A DNA stretch of 64,000 bases from Agrobacterium cavarae (GTDB taxonomy: Bacteria > Pseudomonadota > Alphaproteobacteria > Rhizobiales > Rhizobiaceae), in NCBI RefSeq assembly GCF_004310285.1, contig NZ_SISF01000020.1, positions 1-64,000 on the forward strand, written 5' to 3'. Position 1 is the first letter of the stretch. The number at the start of each line of letters is the position of its first letter. The notes under the pieces are model-generated. The model ran no database searches and was not told the origin of the DNA. It saw only the letters and a program-made list of their open reading frames with translations. This document shows positions 18,150 to 27,545 of the stretch, piece by piece. Both the position numbers and the translations under genes were made by a program.

Positions 18150-18325
18150 CTTCTCGCCGGGGCGACATCAAAGGATCGGAGATCGCGCTCTGGGCGCTTT
18201 ATCCGTCGCGGCTTCTCTTGAGCGCGCGGTCTCTGCCTTGCTTGATTTCCTGATGCAGGCTTTGCCAAAGGACAACCCGAAGAACCGACCGCCCAGATCG
18301 AGGGTGAAGGTCGGACGCTTTAAGC
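18150..18325 (+). pseudogene. C-terminal remnant of a second LysR gene
   Basis: Just after the intact LysR, the plus strand repeats its C-terminal motif: GDIKGSEIALWALYPSRLLLSAR compared with the intact gene's GDVEGPETVLWALYPSRRLL, then, after a frameshift, SALLDFLMQALPK. No N-terminal part is present. Divergence between the copies suggests a paralogue lost by deletion or recombination, not a recent slip duplication. Confidence 0.6.
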
Positions 18326-19225
18326 CGCAGCAGCAACCGCCCGCGAATAGGCGCCGGGCGGCATTCCCGCATGCCGACTGAAGGCGACGCTGAAAGCGCT
18401 TGTCGATCTATAGCCCACGCGCTGGGCGATGTCGGCGATGGCCATATCTTGGCGAAGGAACTCTTTTGCTAGTGCCATGCGCCATCCCGCCGCATATTCC
18501 ATTGGCGCCACCCCAACTTCCTTTCGGAAACGATCGAAGAAGCTCGAACGCGACATAGCAGCTTCCTGGGCAAGCGTCTCCACAGTCATGCTGCGACCCG
18601 GGTCTGCGTGGATGCGTCGCAAGGTTGGCGCCAACAGCGGATCGGCCATGCCCCTCAGGAGGCCCGGCGGCGCCTTGGCACTTGCAGCCGATCGTATTGC
18701 ATCGATGAACAACACTTCGAGCAACCGGTGAAGGACCATCTCGCGCGCGACGCGGTCGGCCCTCGTCTCCTCGTTGATCATGCGGACCAGGGCCATCAGT
18801 CGATCTTCACCCTGAACATGGATTACTTCTGGCAGCAGCGATACAAGAAGAGCCTTGTCGTCCGAGCCGAACGTACAATGCCCGACCAGTGCTTTGATCT
18901 CTGCCGGTGCTTCCGGGTCGCCGAGGCGAAATACGCCTGGGCTGGTCTCCAGACGCTGGGGAAGGGCGCCCCGTGGCGGCGGTTCCATGCTGCTCATTGT
19001 GAACGAGAAGATCTTCGGAACCAAGATGAAGTCACCCGTAGTGAGCACCATTGAGTCACGACCGGCAATCGTCATCAGGCAACGGCCCTCGACCACGGCG
19101 CAGTAGAAGGGATTCCCGAGCTCCGTTCGCTCGACCAGCCACTCGCCACCTCCCGTAACCAGCTTTGAAATCGAAGGGTTTGGCTTGAGTAGCGAGACAA
19201 CTTCGGCGACGGGGTCGGTCATCAT
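18320..19225 (-). CDS. AraC family regulator with N-terminal cupin (cupin_6)
   Basis: 301 aa. Residues 1-190 are a cupin_6 sensor (GEWLVERTELGNPFYCAVVEGRC), and the C-terminal 100 residues are the AraC double HTH with LAQEAAMSRSSFFDRFRKEVG and IADIAQRVGYRSTSAFSVAFSRHAGMPPGAY. The divergent SDR and hydrolase genes (19319, 20117) are the obvious targets, since this regulator type usually governs adjacent redox genes. Starts with tandem ATGs. Confidence 0.92.
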   Translation of the reverse strand: MMTDPVAEVVSLLKPNPSISKLVTGGGEWLVERTELGNPFYCAVVEGRCLMTIAGRDSMVLTTGDFILVPKIFSFTMSSMEPPPRGALPQRLETSPGVFRLGDPEAPAEIKALVGHCTFGSDDKALLVSLLPEVIHVQGEDRLMALVRMINEETRADRVAREMVLHRLLEVLFIDAIRSAASAKAPPGLLRGMADPLLAPTLRRIHADPGRSMTVETLAQEAAMSRSSFFDRFRKEVGVAPMEYAAGWRMALAKEFLRQDMAIADIAQRVGYRSTSAFSVAFSRHAGMPPGAYSRAVAAAA

Positions 19226-19318
19226 TCGGACTTTCGCTAAACACTATTGGACATTCGCATATAGCAAGTCCGGGCGATCAGGTCCATCTTCAGTTCATCA
19301 AATGTCAGGAGACGGAAC

Positions 19319-20077
19319 ATGCCAAAGATCCTTATCACCGGTTGCTCGTCCGGTTTCGGCCTCGCTATCGCGCAGAAGTTCGTAGATGCCGGATGGGACG
19401 TCGTCGCGACCATGCGCACGCCGCGAAACGACCTCCTTCCTTCAAACGACAGGCTTGAGATCCTGCGACTGGATGTCACATGCGCGGAGAGTATTGCTGA
19501 AGCGGTAGAAGCCGCCGGCACGATCGATGCTTTGGTCAACAACGCCGGCGTCGGCATGCTCAATGTGCTTGAAGGCTCGGAGATGTCGAAGGTTCGCGAA
19601 CTGTTCGAGACAAACATCTTCAGCGCCATGGCGATGACGAAAGCCGTTCTGCCGCAGATGCGGACCCGTCGCTCAGGCGTCATCGTCAACGTCAGCTCCG
19701 CCGTCACGATAACGCCATTGCCCGCGCTCTCGGTCTACAGCGCCAGCAAGGCGGCCCTCAATGCTTTCACGGAGAGCCTCGCGCTCGAAGCCGCGCTGTT
19801 CGGCGTCCGCGCCAAACTTGTCTTGCCTGGCTCGGCGCCGACGACCGGCTTTGGCAAGAACGCAGTCTCCCGCATGGGCATGGAAATTCCCGAGCCATAT
19901 ACCGCCTTCGTCGACGACTACATGACGAAGCTGCGTTCGGGCACCGAGGTCACGACAGCGGAGGCGGTTGCAGAGGCCGTCTGGCGGTCTGTGACAGAGA
20001 TCGACGCGCCGATGAAGATCCCCGCGGGGGCCGACGCGGAAACCTCATTTCGCGAAGCGGGTCATTTGCTCGCATGA
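19319..20077 (+). CDS. SDR family oxidoreductase
   Basis: Classical SDR, 252 aa. TGCSSGFG (cofactor motif) at residues 7-14, LDVT, NNAGVGM near residue 74, catalytic Ser in VNVSSAVT and YSASKAAL (YxxxK). Substrate undefined; the TGCSSGFGxxxA subgroup includes many reductases of bulky or aromatic carbonyls. It is followed by a hydrolase 39 bp downstream, probably in one operon under the divergent AraC protein. Confidence 0.9.
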   Translation: MPKILITGCSSGFGLAIAQKFVDAGWDVVATMRTPRNDLLPSNDRLEILRLDVTCAESIAEAVEAAGTIDALVNNAGVGMLNVLEGSEMSKVRELFETNIFSAMAMTKAVLPQMRTRRSGVIVNVSSAVTITPLPALSVYSASKAALNAFTESLALEAALFGVRAKLVLPGSAPTTGFGKNAVSRMGMEIPEPYTAFVDDYMTKLRSGTEVTTAEAVAEAVWRSVTEIDAPMKIPAGADAETSFREAGHLLA

Positions 20078-20116
20078 ACATCACCAATCGAAATCTACCT
20101 TTGAAGGTCCCGACCC

Positions 20117-21061
20117 ATGAACAATCTGATCAATCTCGCGAAGCATATTCCGACGCCTGAAGCCACTATCACCGTGGCCTACACGCCGATCCGTCTTTCG
20201 ATGCCCGGCCGTCAGCCGCTGGAATTGCGTCTGACCGCGCCCGGACTAGGCGACAAGCTCCCGATCGTGCTGCTGTCGCATGGCTACGGTCCCTCGAACT
20301 ATATCCCGTCCAAGGACGGCTATGCACCTCTTGTCCAGTTCTGGGCGGAGAGAGGGTTCGTCGTCATTCAGCCGACGCATGCGAGTTCGCGGGTCGGTGG
20401 CTTGCCGTCTGATTCAACCGGCGCACCCTTCTTCTGGCGTGAGCGTGTCGAGGAGATTAAGTCGATCCTCGACCAACTGCCGGAGATCGAGAGACAGGCG
20501 CCGGACGTTGCTGGGCGGATGGATCACGCACGCATTGGCGCGGTGGGTCATTCCTTTGGCGGCCACACGGTTGGGCTTCTGCTCGGCGTACAGGTGGACG
20601 GTGAGGATTTTTCCGATCCACGCATCTCGGCTGGCGTTCTCCTGACAACACCAGGACGCGGGGGCAAAGACATGACGCCTGAGAGTGCTGCCCGGTTTCC
20701 CTTCTTCGACGTCAATTTCTCGACCCTGACGACACCCAGTCTCGTCGTTTGCGGTGATATGGACAATCCGCATTTTACCACCCGCGGTCCTGAGTGGCAT
20801 GCAGATGCATTCCACGATGCACCAGGCGCTGAGGCAATGCTGATGATGCACGAGGTCGGGCATGGTCTTGGCGGCATTGCAGCTCTCGACGCAAAGGAAA
20901 CAGAGACTGAAGCACCAGACGTGCTGGAAGCGACACGACGTCTTACGCTCGCCTGGCTTCAGACAGCGCTTGGCGCGGACGAGGGCGCTTGGCCGAGAGC
21001 TTGCCTCGCACTTAAGGGTGAGGCCGCAACGCTTGCGACGGTCATGGAGAAGCAGCTTTAA
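20117..21061 (+). CDS. Alpha/beta hydrolase (dienelactone hydrolase/PAF-acetylhydrolase-like)
   Basis: 314 aa, no signal peptide. PIVLLSHGYG (oxyanion strand), GAVGHSFGGHT (nucleophile Ser elbow near residue 147), CGDMDNPH (acid) and MHEVGHGLGG (His). This layout fits cytoplasmic chlorophyllase/PAF-AH-like hydrolases. Likely co-transcribed with the upstream SDR. Substrate unknown. Confidence 0.85.
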   Translation: MNNLINLAKHIPTPEATITVAYTPIRLSMPGRQPLELRLTAPGLGDKLPIVLLSHGYGPSNYIPSKDGYAPLVQFWAERGFVVIQPTHASSRVGGLPSDSTGAPFFWRERVEEIKSILDQLPEIERQAPDVAGRMDHARIGAVGHSFGGHTVGLLLGVQVDGEDFSDPRISAGVLLTTPGRGGKDMTPESAARFPFFDVNFSTLTTPSLVVCGDMDNPHFTTRGPEWHADAFHDAPGAEAMLMMHEVGHGLGGIAALDAKETETEAPDVLEATRRLTLAWLQTALGADEGAWPRACLALKGEAATLATVMEKQL

Positions 21062-21187
21062 CCGCCGCGGCAGTTGGCTCGGTTGAAGCCGTGCCAATGA
21101 TGAGACACCGGGCGCCACGTGCTGGCGCTCGATGCACTCGACAACCCGAGCCTCCCGGTCCCGATCTACCCAACGCTGATCGATGTC

Positions 21188-21211
21188 GAGGGGGAGGTAA
21201 GCCTCTCCCTC
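21188..21211. terminator. Hairpin in convergent gap, possible terminator
   Basis: GAGGGGGAGG and CCTCTCCCTC arms (one mismatch) around TAAG, lying between the rightward hydrolase and the leftward HU remnant. No T-run. Confidence 0.4.
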
Positions 21212-21283
21212 ATCTCGTCCCGATCAAACCTAGACTGATCTGGAATGCCCCGCCCGCCATTGCGCGGCTCTCCATGTCGGGGG

Positions 21284-21524
21284 TCACTTGTTCAGTGCAT
21301 CCTTGAGCGCCTTGGCAGGCGCGAAGGTGAGCTTGTTGGAAGCCGCGATCTTCATGGCTTCGCCAGTTGCAGGATTGCGCCCTTCGCGCTCAGGCGATGC
21401 CTTCACTTTGAACTTTCCGAAGCCAGGGATCGAGGTTTCCGCGCCGGAGCTTGCTGCGTCGGCAATGGCGTGAAAAACGGCTTCGACGATTGCCTTGCCC
21501 TGAACCTTTGTCAGGCCGTTGTCT
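21284..21524 (-). pseudogene. HU/IHF-type DNA-binding protein, 5' end removed by the Tn3-like element
   Basis: The leftward frame encodes the C-terminal 80 residues of an HU-family protein: NGLTKVQGKAIVEAVFHAIA, IPGFGKFKVKASPEREGRNPATGEA and FAPAKALKDALNK. It runs into the left terminal repeat of the transposable element, leaving no start codon. The missing N terminus is not found at the other end of the element, so a deletion accompanied or followed insertion. Confidence 0.8.
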
Positions 21525-21562
21525 GGGGTCAGAACAAGAGCAGTCCGAAATCGTACGCTAAG
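21525..21562 (+). repeat. Left terminal inverted repeat (38 bp)
   Basis: Begins GGGGTCAGAACAAGAGCAGT and ends TACGCTAAG; 36 of 38 positions match the right end in inverse orientation. Confidence 0.92.
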
Positions 21563-21708
21563 GCCGAACGAAGCATGAACAATGCCATAGCTCGGATTTG
21601 GGGCGTTCGATCTCTGTGGATTGCCATCGATATTCGCTGGTTTTGATTTCTCTGTCCGGCCCGACTCGACAACGCTAAGTGCAGATTGGTTATGAATGGA
21701 GTCGGGCT

Positions 21709-24684
21709 ATGGCAAAGCGCAAGCTTCTCAAAGATCAAGATCGCCGAAAGCTTGTCGATATCCCTGTCGACGAGGACAGCTTAATCCGACACTACTCATT
21801 GTCACCGGCCGATCGCCTGGAGATAGAACTGCGCAGACGTAATCACAACCGGCTTGGCTTTGCCATTCAGTTATGTCTGATGCGATACCCGGGTCGAGTG
21901 CTGGGGGCAGAAGAAATTCCGCCACGCGCCATGCTTAAATATGTTGCTGATCAGATCGGCGCCGCCCCGGAAGCATTTTCGCTCTATGCACGCCGTGAAG
22001 AAACCCGTCGGGATCACACAGCACGGCTAATGATGTATCTGGATACGAGAAGCGCGACGCTGCAAGATCGCCGCGCCGCGCTATTGTCTGCAATTCAGGC
22101 GGCGGCGACGTCCGACGACGGTGCTGCGATAGTCAGTTCGATTGTCGTCGCGTTTCGTGAACGCGGCGCTCTTCTACCGGCGATCGACACGATCGAACGG
22201 ATTGGCCTTGCCGGCCGTGCGATAGCCCGCCGTTGGGCAGAGACAACTCTGATTAAAGACATCCCGCTCGATACGCTCCGATCATTGGACCGGCTGTTAG
22301 AAGTGGACCCGTCGATCGGCCAGACGCGCTTCCATTGGCTACGCTCGGCGCCAGAAGCGCCAGGTGCGTCGAATCTGGTCGGGCTGACAGAGCGGATAGC
22401 CTTTCTGCGGCAGCTGGAGATCGATCCGACGTTACAGGCGCGCATATCAGCAGGACGGTGGGGCCAGATGATCCGGGAGGGTAACGCAACCCCGGCCTGG
22501 CTTGCCAACGACTTCAATGCCAGCCGTCGCCACGCTCTGATTGTGGCTCAAGTCATCAAGCTTTGCCAGAAGCTCACGGACGACGCGGTAACGATGTTCA
22601 TCAAGCTGATGGGTAAGTTGTTCTCGCAAGCCAACAACCGAAAGAAGCAGCGGCAGATGGACTGCAGAGCGAACACCGCCAAAGCGCTGCGCATGTTTCT
22701 CGATACGATCACCGCGCTGCAGTCCGCCAACAACAATGGTCGGAATGCAATGGATGTTCTCGACCAAAGAGTCGGCTGGGATCGACTGCTTCGGATGAAG
22801 CCTGAGCTCGAGTCGATGGTCGACGACAACGAGGCGCCGTCGTTGATCGTAGCGGCCGAGCAATATGCGACCGTCCACAAATACACTGGTGCATTCCTTC
22901 GGGCATTCACGTTCCGCTCGGCGCGCCGCCACGATCCACTTCTAGCGGCAATTGCGCTGCTTAAACGGCTTCATGCCGAGAAGCGACGGACGCTCCCTGA
23001 TCGCGTCCCGCTCACCCACCTTAGCCAAACTGACCGGCGGCTCATCTTCGAACGAGAAAAACCTGATCGCCGACTCTACGAGATCGCAACGCTCGCTGCT
23101 TTGCGAGACCGGCTTCGATCTGCGGAGATATGGGTCGACGGCAGCCGATCTTTCCGGCCCATTGACGAGCATTTGATGCCGCGAACAACATTCATCACGT
23201 TGAAGGAGGAGGATCGTCTCGGATTAGGCGTCCAAGCTGATGGCGCGCAGTGGCTTGCCGAAGCGCGTCAAATGCTCGATTTCAACCTGCAGCGTCTGAC
23301 GCACAGGGCACGATCCGGAAAGCTCGAAGGAGTTCGTCTTGAGGCCGGAACGTTGATCATCACACCAACCGCCAGCGAAATCCCTGCGGCCGCCGAGGCA
23401 CTGAATGCCGAGATCAGCGATATGTATCCGTTGGTCGAGGTTCCCGATCTGTTAAGGGAAGTGCATGAATGGACCGGCTTTACGGATCAGTTCACGCATG
23501 TTCGGACCGGCGACGTACCAAAAAATGTCTCTGCAATGCTCGCTGGTGTACTGGCGGATGCGACGAACCTCGGCCCGAAGCGAATGGCGGGCGCATCCAA
23601 GGGGATCAGCGCTCACCAGATTGGGTGGATGCGCACATTCCACGCTCGATCTGAGACTTACCGCGCAGCACAAGCGTGTATAACCGAAGCGCACACCCGG
23701 CATCCGCACTCCCGCCTTTGGCGCAATGGCACAACGTCATCGTCCGATGGCCAATTCTTCCGTACGAGCGACCGGGCCGCAAAGCGCGGCGACATCAATT
23801 TGCATTACGGTAGCGAGCCCGGATCGAAATTCTACAGCCATCTGTCAGATCAATACGGCTACTTCAGCATTTTGCCCATCAGTCCCACCGAGAGCGAGGC
23901 GGCCTATGTGCTCGATGGGCTATTCGATCAGGACACTGTCCTCGACATCCATGAACACTTTACCGACACAGGCGGCGCGAGTGATCATATCTTCGGGCTC
24001 TTCGCCTTGATCGGAAAGCGGTTCTCACCGCGACTGCGCAATCTCAAAGACCGGAAGTTCCACACGCTAGAAACGAGCGGTGCATATCCGGCACTGTCGA
24101 ACCACATCGGCGCGCCGATCAATACCAGTCTGATCCTCGATCATTGGGACGATCTGCTCCATCTTGCAGCGTCGATTACGACGCGGTCCGTGGTGCCGTC
24201 TACGATCCTGAAGAAGCTTTCTGCGTCTCCGAAGCAAAGCCATCTCGCAAAGGCGCTCCGCGAACTCGGTCGGATTGAGCGTTCGCTCTTCATGATCGAA
24301 TGGTACTCAAGCCCGGCACTACGGCGGAGATGCCAAGCCGGTCTCAACAAAGGCGAGGCCGCCCATAAGTTGAAGCGCGCTGTCTTTTTTCACGAGCGAG
24401 GCGAGATCCGTGATCGGTCGTTCGAGAGCCAGGCATTCCGCGCCTCTGGTCTCAACCTCGTCGTCAGCGCAATCGTGCACTGGAATACAGTCTATCTCGA
24501 CCGCGCAATCACACAGCTGAAGCGAGCGGGCCGAAATATTCCTGATACTCTCTTGAAGCACATCTCGCCGTTAAGTTGGGAGCATATCAACCTTACCGGC
24601 ATCTACACCTGGGATGCCGAACATCAGATGTCCAACGGATTTCGACCGCTCCGTCTGCCAGTCGGGCTACGGCGGGTCGCATAA
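21709..24684 (+). CDS. tnpA: Tn3 family transposase TnpA
   Basis: About 991 aa from ATG 21709, preceded by GGAG (an upstream in-frame start at 21679 is less likely). N-terminal DUF4158 region ([36 protein letters not shown]) binds the terminal repeats. The DDE catalytic domain occupies the last 400 residues; motifs include [20 protein letters not shown], the ALSNHIGAP region, [18 protein letters not shown] and the conserved end LTGIYTWD. No interruption is visible, so the element could be active or mobilisable in trans. Confidence 0.95.
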   Translation: MAKRKLLKDQDRRKLVDIPVDEDSLIRHYSLSPADRLEIELRRRNHNRLGFAIQLCLMRYPGRVLGAEEIPPRAMLKYVADQIGAAPEAFSLYARREETRRDHTARLMMYLDTRSATLQDRRAALLSAIQAAATSDDGAAIVSSIVVAFRERGALLPAIDTIERIGLAGRAIARRWAETTLIKDIPLDTLRSLDRLLEVDPSIGQTRFHWLRSAPEAPGASNLVGLTERIAFLRQLEIDPTLQARISAGRWGQMIREGNATPAWLANDFNASRRHALIVAQVIKLCQKLTDDAVTMFIKLMGKLFSQANNRKKQRQMDCRANTAKALRMFLDTITALQSANNNGRNAMDVLDQRVGWDRLLRMKPELESMVDDNEAPSLIVAAEQYATVHKYTGAFLRAFTFRSARRHDPLLAAIALLKRLHAEKRRTLPDRVPLTHLSQTDRRLIFEREKPDRRLYEIATLAALRDRLRSAEIWVDGSRSFRPIDEHLMPRTTFITLKEEDRLGLGVQADGAQWLAEARQMLDFNLQRLTHRARSGKLEGVRLEAGTLIITPTASEIPAAAEALNAEISDMYPLVEVPDLLREVHEWTGFTDQFTHVRTGDVPKNVSAMLAGVLADATNLGPKRMAGASKGISAHQIGWMRTFHARSETYRAAQACITEAHTRHPHSRLWRNGTTSSSDGQFFRTSDRAAKRGDINLHYGSEPGSKFYSHLSDQYGYFSILPISPTESEAAYVLDGLFDQDTVLDIHEHFTDTGGASDHIFGLFALIGKRFSPRLRNLKDRKFHTLETSGAYPALSNHIGAPINTSLILDHWDDLLHLAASITTRSVVPSTILKKLSASPKQSHLAKALRELGRIERSLFMIEWYSSPALRRRCQAGLNKGEAAHKLKRAVFFHERGEIRDRSFESQAFRASGLNLVVSAIVHWNTVYLDRAITQLKRAGRNIPDTLLKHISPLSWEHINLTGIYTWDAEHQMSNGFRPLRLPVGLRRVA

Positions 24685-24702
24685 GTTCTCGATCCGTTCG
24701 CC

Positions 24703-24740
24703 CTTAGCGTACGATTTTGCACTGCTCTTGTTCTGACCCC
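24703..24740 (-). repeat. Right terminal inverted repeat (38 bp)
   Basis: Inverse of the left repeat with two mismatches; the element ends in CTGACCCC at 24740. Confidence 0.92.
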
Positions 24741-24759
24741 TGGTACACTCGACCGGTAC

Positions 24760-25047
24760 ATGTCCGATCGTCCCGCCGGAATCGAAGGGAACGTAGCTCA
24801 GTCAATTGTGAAGGAGCATTTCCATGGAGATAGGGCGGCATTCTCGGGGGAATCCAAATCGAACCAACAAGACTTTGAAAGCGAGATGACTTTCACCGAC
24901 CCGTCTGACGTGAAACGCACGCTTTTTGCGCATTGGCACGGAAAGATCAGCCATAAGTTCTATCGTCTGCATTTCGAATGGCCTGTTCCGGCGAAACAGA
25001 CAGTGCTCAAGGTTCTCTACATAGGACCAAAATTAACAAAATCATGA
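24760..25047 (+). CDS. Hypothetical protein, possibly cut by the transposable element
   Basis: 95-codon frame starting 20 bp outside the right transposon end. The C-terminal half, from MTFTDPSDVKRTLFAHW to KVLYIGPKLTKS, looks like genuine protein with a compact aromatic-rich HWHGKIS motif; the first 40 residues do not. A start at ATG 24886 may be the better one. No family recognised. It could be an N-terminally truncated remnant. Confidence 0.4.
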   Translation: MSDRPAGIEGNVAQSIVKEHFHGDRAAFSGESKSNQQDFESEMTFTDPSDVKRTLFAHWHGKISHKFYRLHFEWPVPAKQTVLKVLYIGPKLTKS

Positions 25048-25139
25048 GGCAGAGCGCTGTAGCGGGTTTTCGGATGCGACTAGACATCGAGGTGAATTTA
25101 GCGTTCGCCCGAGAGAGTGGTTTGTCAGCCGCGTGCGCG

Positions 25140-25183
25140 TGTAACGCGTTGATCAGACTAATCTTTGTAGCCAGCGCGTTACA
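25140..25183. repeat. Spaced inverted repeat beside the biosynthetic cluster end
   Basis: TGTAACGCG and CGCGTTACA, separated by 26 bp, about 90 bp beyond the last gene of the leftward operon. Could be a recombination or protein-binding site, or part of the operon 3' end. Nothing decides between these. Confidence 0.35.
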
Positions 25184-25271
25184 TAACTAATAGAGAGGTC
25201 GACGGTTCTTATCCGTTCTATGAGGCCAACCCCATGAACCAGAATATTCTGCTCGTAATCGCCACCGGCGT

Positions 25272-26390
25272 TTAGAAAAAATTTTTCTTGGCCATTTTTG
25301 CCTCCGAGACTGCTGTCAAGAACCTTTCCATGACATGGTGGTCGATAGCGCCGATACATCCCACTCGAAAACTGTCCACGGCCGTGGTCTTCCCCGGGTA
25401 AATAAGAAATCCCCGCGACAAGAGACTCTCATAGAACGTTCGAAAGACAAATGTCTTGTCAGAAGGCGTTAAAAATGTTGCGATTATAGGTGCCTGAACG
25501 GCCCGCGCTAAAAGACTGACAAACCCCAATTTTTGCATTCCAGCGAGAAGAAGGTTCATGTTGCGTTGGTAGCGGTTAAGCCGCGCGGGTGGACCTCCTT
25601 CTTGTTTCAATTGATGTAAGGCTTCCACCAAGGCCGCGACGACTTGAACTGGAGGAGTAAAACGCCATTGTCCAGTGGCTTCGAACGCTGCCCACTGGGC
25701 GTGTAGATCGAGGCTCAAGCTTGGGCTAACGCTGGCCGCGTTGGCAATCAACGTACGCTCCACGACTACGAAGCCGACGCCTGGTACGCTTTCGAGACAC
25801 TTGTTGCTTGATGCAACCAAAGCGGCGATTGGGCTGATCGTTACATCGATTGGCAATGCGCCGAAGCTGCTCATCGCATCTAGGATCAACAGCCTCCCAA
25901 AGCGTTCAACGATACATGCGATTTCTTCTAATGGGTTCAGCACCCCGGTTGTCGTTTCGCAATGTACGAGCGCGACGTGCGTGATTTCCGGGTTGTTGCG
26001 TAAAGCAGCCTCGACGTGATCAGTGTCGATCGGTCGATCCTCAGGACCGCGGATGATCTCAACTGGAATACGCAATCGACGAGCTATTTCTACGACTCGT
26101 TCGCCATAGGCTCCGTTCACAAGCACAAGCAACCTGTCGGTGGGACCGACGAGGGTGCCTATAGCGGCCTCAACGGCCGAAGTGCCCGGTCCACCTATCG
26201 GGACGGCAACGTGAGTATCTGTACCGTTCGCTAGGCCGGCGAGCATGAATCTCAGTTCTGAGGTCAGGTTGACAAAAGCTGAATCTCGCGAACCCCAATC
26301 CCGTTCCATAGCTTTTCGGACCAGCGGCGAAGTTGTAAGAGGCCCAGGTGTCAACAGAGTCAGATTTTCATGTGCCACTTCGACCTCCAC
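25272..26390 (-). CDS. phnW: 2-aminoethylphosphonate:pyruvate transaminase-like class V aminotransferase
   Basis: 372-aa PLP enzyme of the alanine-glyoxylate/AEP transaminase group. Start LLTPGPLTTSP, the phosphate-binding GGPGTSAVEAAIGTL, HCETTTGVLNP, DAMSSFGALPID (PLP-contacting Asp) and SSNKCLESVPGVGFV with the Schiff-base Lys. In breakdown pathways PhnW removes the amino group; in a cluster with PEP mutase and decarboxylase it runs in reverse, converting phosphonoacetaldehyde to 2-aminoethylphosphonate. Three bases separate it from the decarboxylase. It is the last gene of the 11-gene operon. Confidence 0.9.
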   Translation of the reverse strand: MEVEVAHENLTLLTPGPLTTSPLVRKAMERDWGSRDSAFVNLTSELRFMLAGLANGTDTHVAVPIGGPGTSAVEAAIGTLVGPTDRLLVLVNGAYGERVVEIARRLRIPVEIIRGPEDRPIDTDHVEAALRNNPEITHVALVHCETTTGVLNPLEEIACIVERFGRLLILDAMSSFGALPIDVTISPIAALVASSNKCLESVPGVGFVVVERTLIANAASVSPSLSLDLHAQWAAFEATGQWRFTPPVQVVAALVEALHQLKQEGGPPARLNRYQRNMNLLLAGMQKLGFVSLLARAVQAPIIATFLTPSDKTFVFRTFYESLLSRGFLIYPGKTTAVDSFRVGCIGAIDHHVMERFLTAVSEAKMAKKNFF

Positions 26391-26393
26391 AGA

Positions 26394-27536
26394 TCAGATT
26401 TCATGATGGTCAGCGAGGAAAGCCTTGAACCTTCTGGCAACGACCTCGGGCGGAAGTGCTGGCCGTCCGAGTTTGGATATCGAGCCCGATGCTATCCGCA
26501 TGTGAATGCAGGCTGGTCCGTCAATCCTTGACGCTGCCAGGAAAGCCTCTTCAAACCCATGGATGTCGGCACAGTCAGCAACGAAGGCATAGCCGCAGGC
26601 CGTAGCTACCGTCGCGAAGTCGACTGGAGAGGTAGCCTGTCCACCGGTAGAGTCATGCACGCCATTGTCTAATATAATGTGCAATAAATTGGATGGTCGC
26701 GTTGCGCCGATCGTCGCTAGCGCTCCCATTTTCATCAGAACCGAACCATCGCCATCCAAAACTGCCACTCGCGTTGTGCTGTTTAGCGCTACGCCTAGCC
26801 CAACTGAGGACGCGCATCCCAACGCACCAACCATGTACAAATGTTGCGGGCGGTCAGCCAGAGTGAACAACTCCCTACCGCACTTTCCGGTCGTAGCGAT
26901 CACGGCCGTCGTCTGATCGACCAAACTCAGGAAACGCTCCAGGACAGCCATGCGTGAAGGGCGTTCCCCTGTCGGCTGCCATCCAACGCGTACACCTTCG
27001 GAGCGGTGAACAGCGGGCATACGCGGTGCTTCACATCGCTCCAAGGCGCCATCGGCAGCTACGAGCGCAAAAGGCAAATCTGTGCTGCTCATATGAGCGC
27101 ATGCTTCGTCCAAGGCTATATGAATTGATTGCGCCGTCTCGGGAAATGCACCGTGGGGAATTTGCATAAGACTAAGCAGTTGTTGCGTGATCGTCCCCAT
27201 CATCGCATGTTGAGGCTCGTCTGGTATCCCCGGTTGACCTCGCCAGCTCGTGACGACCAGGACGGGAATGCGAAATGGAATGTTCAAGGAGGTCAGTGGA
27301 TTTACGGCGTTTCCTAGTCCTGAGTTCTGGCACAGAATTGTGCCAGGACGGTTAGCCAGCCAAGCGCCGGACGCGATCGCAACCGCTTCTCCTTCGCTAC
27401 TTGCTCCAACGTAGGTAGCATCCGGCCGCGTCAGCGCCCCGTTGATCAACGGTGCCAAGGAGCTACAAGGCACCCCGACATAGAAATCGTGTCGGCGAGC
27501 CTTTGCGGCGGAAAGGAAAGTTTCTGAACTAATCAT
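26394..27536 (-). CDS. ppd: Phosphonopyruvate decarboxylase (TPP-dependent)
   Basis: 380 aa. Converts phosphonopyruvate to phosphonoacetaldehyde, the irreversible step that pulls the unfavourable PEP mutase equilibrium forward. N-terminal pyrimidine-binding half: FYVGVPCSSLAPLIN, SSEGEAVAIASGAWLA (catalytic Glu) and QNSGLGNAVNPLTSL. C-terminal TPP diphosphate half: GALGCASSVGLGVAL, LDGDGSVLMKMGALATIG and LDNGVHDSTGGQ, the GDGS...N metal motif. The order follows the canonical pepM-ppd pair, nine bases after pepM. Confidence 0.93.
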   Translation of the reverse strand: MISSETFLSAAKARRHDFYVGVPCSSLAPLINGALTRPDATYVGASSEGEAVAIASGAWLANRPGTILCQNSGLGNAVNPLTSLNIPFRIPVLVVTSWRGQPGIPDEPQHAMMGTITQQLLSLMQIPHGAFPETAQSIHIALDEACAHMSSTDLPFALVAADGALERCEAPRMPAVHRSEGVRVGWQPTGERPSRMAVLERFLSLVDQTTAVIATTGKCGRELFTLADRPQHLYMVGALGCASSVGLGVALNSTTRVAVLDGDGSVLMKMGALATIGATRPSNLLHIILDNGVHDSTGGQATSPVDFATVATACGYAFVADCADIHGFEEAFLAASRIDGPACIHMRIASGSISKLGRPALPPEVVARRFKAFLADHHEI

Positions 27537-27545
27537 TCCTGGCCT

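Larger units (their letters stand above)
21525..24740. mobile_element. Tn3-family element carrying only tnpA
   Basis: A 3.2-kb element bounded by 38-bp inverted repeats starting GGGGTC and ending CTAAG, the Tn3-family terminal pattern; the two ends differ at two positions. The only sizeable gene is the transposase: no resolvase, res site or passenger gene is seen. The five bases outside the ends (TGTCT and TGGTA) do not match, so the usual 5-bp target duplication is absent, pointing to later rearrangement at one side. It borders the left side of the biosynthetic cluster. Confidence 0.9.

Noticed and set aside
25234..25275. Short frame MNQNILLVIATGV after the transposon flank
   Set aside because: Looks like a membrane-protein N terminus but stops after 13 codons, with no ribosome site; cannot be supported.
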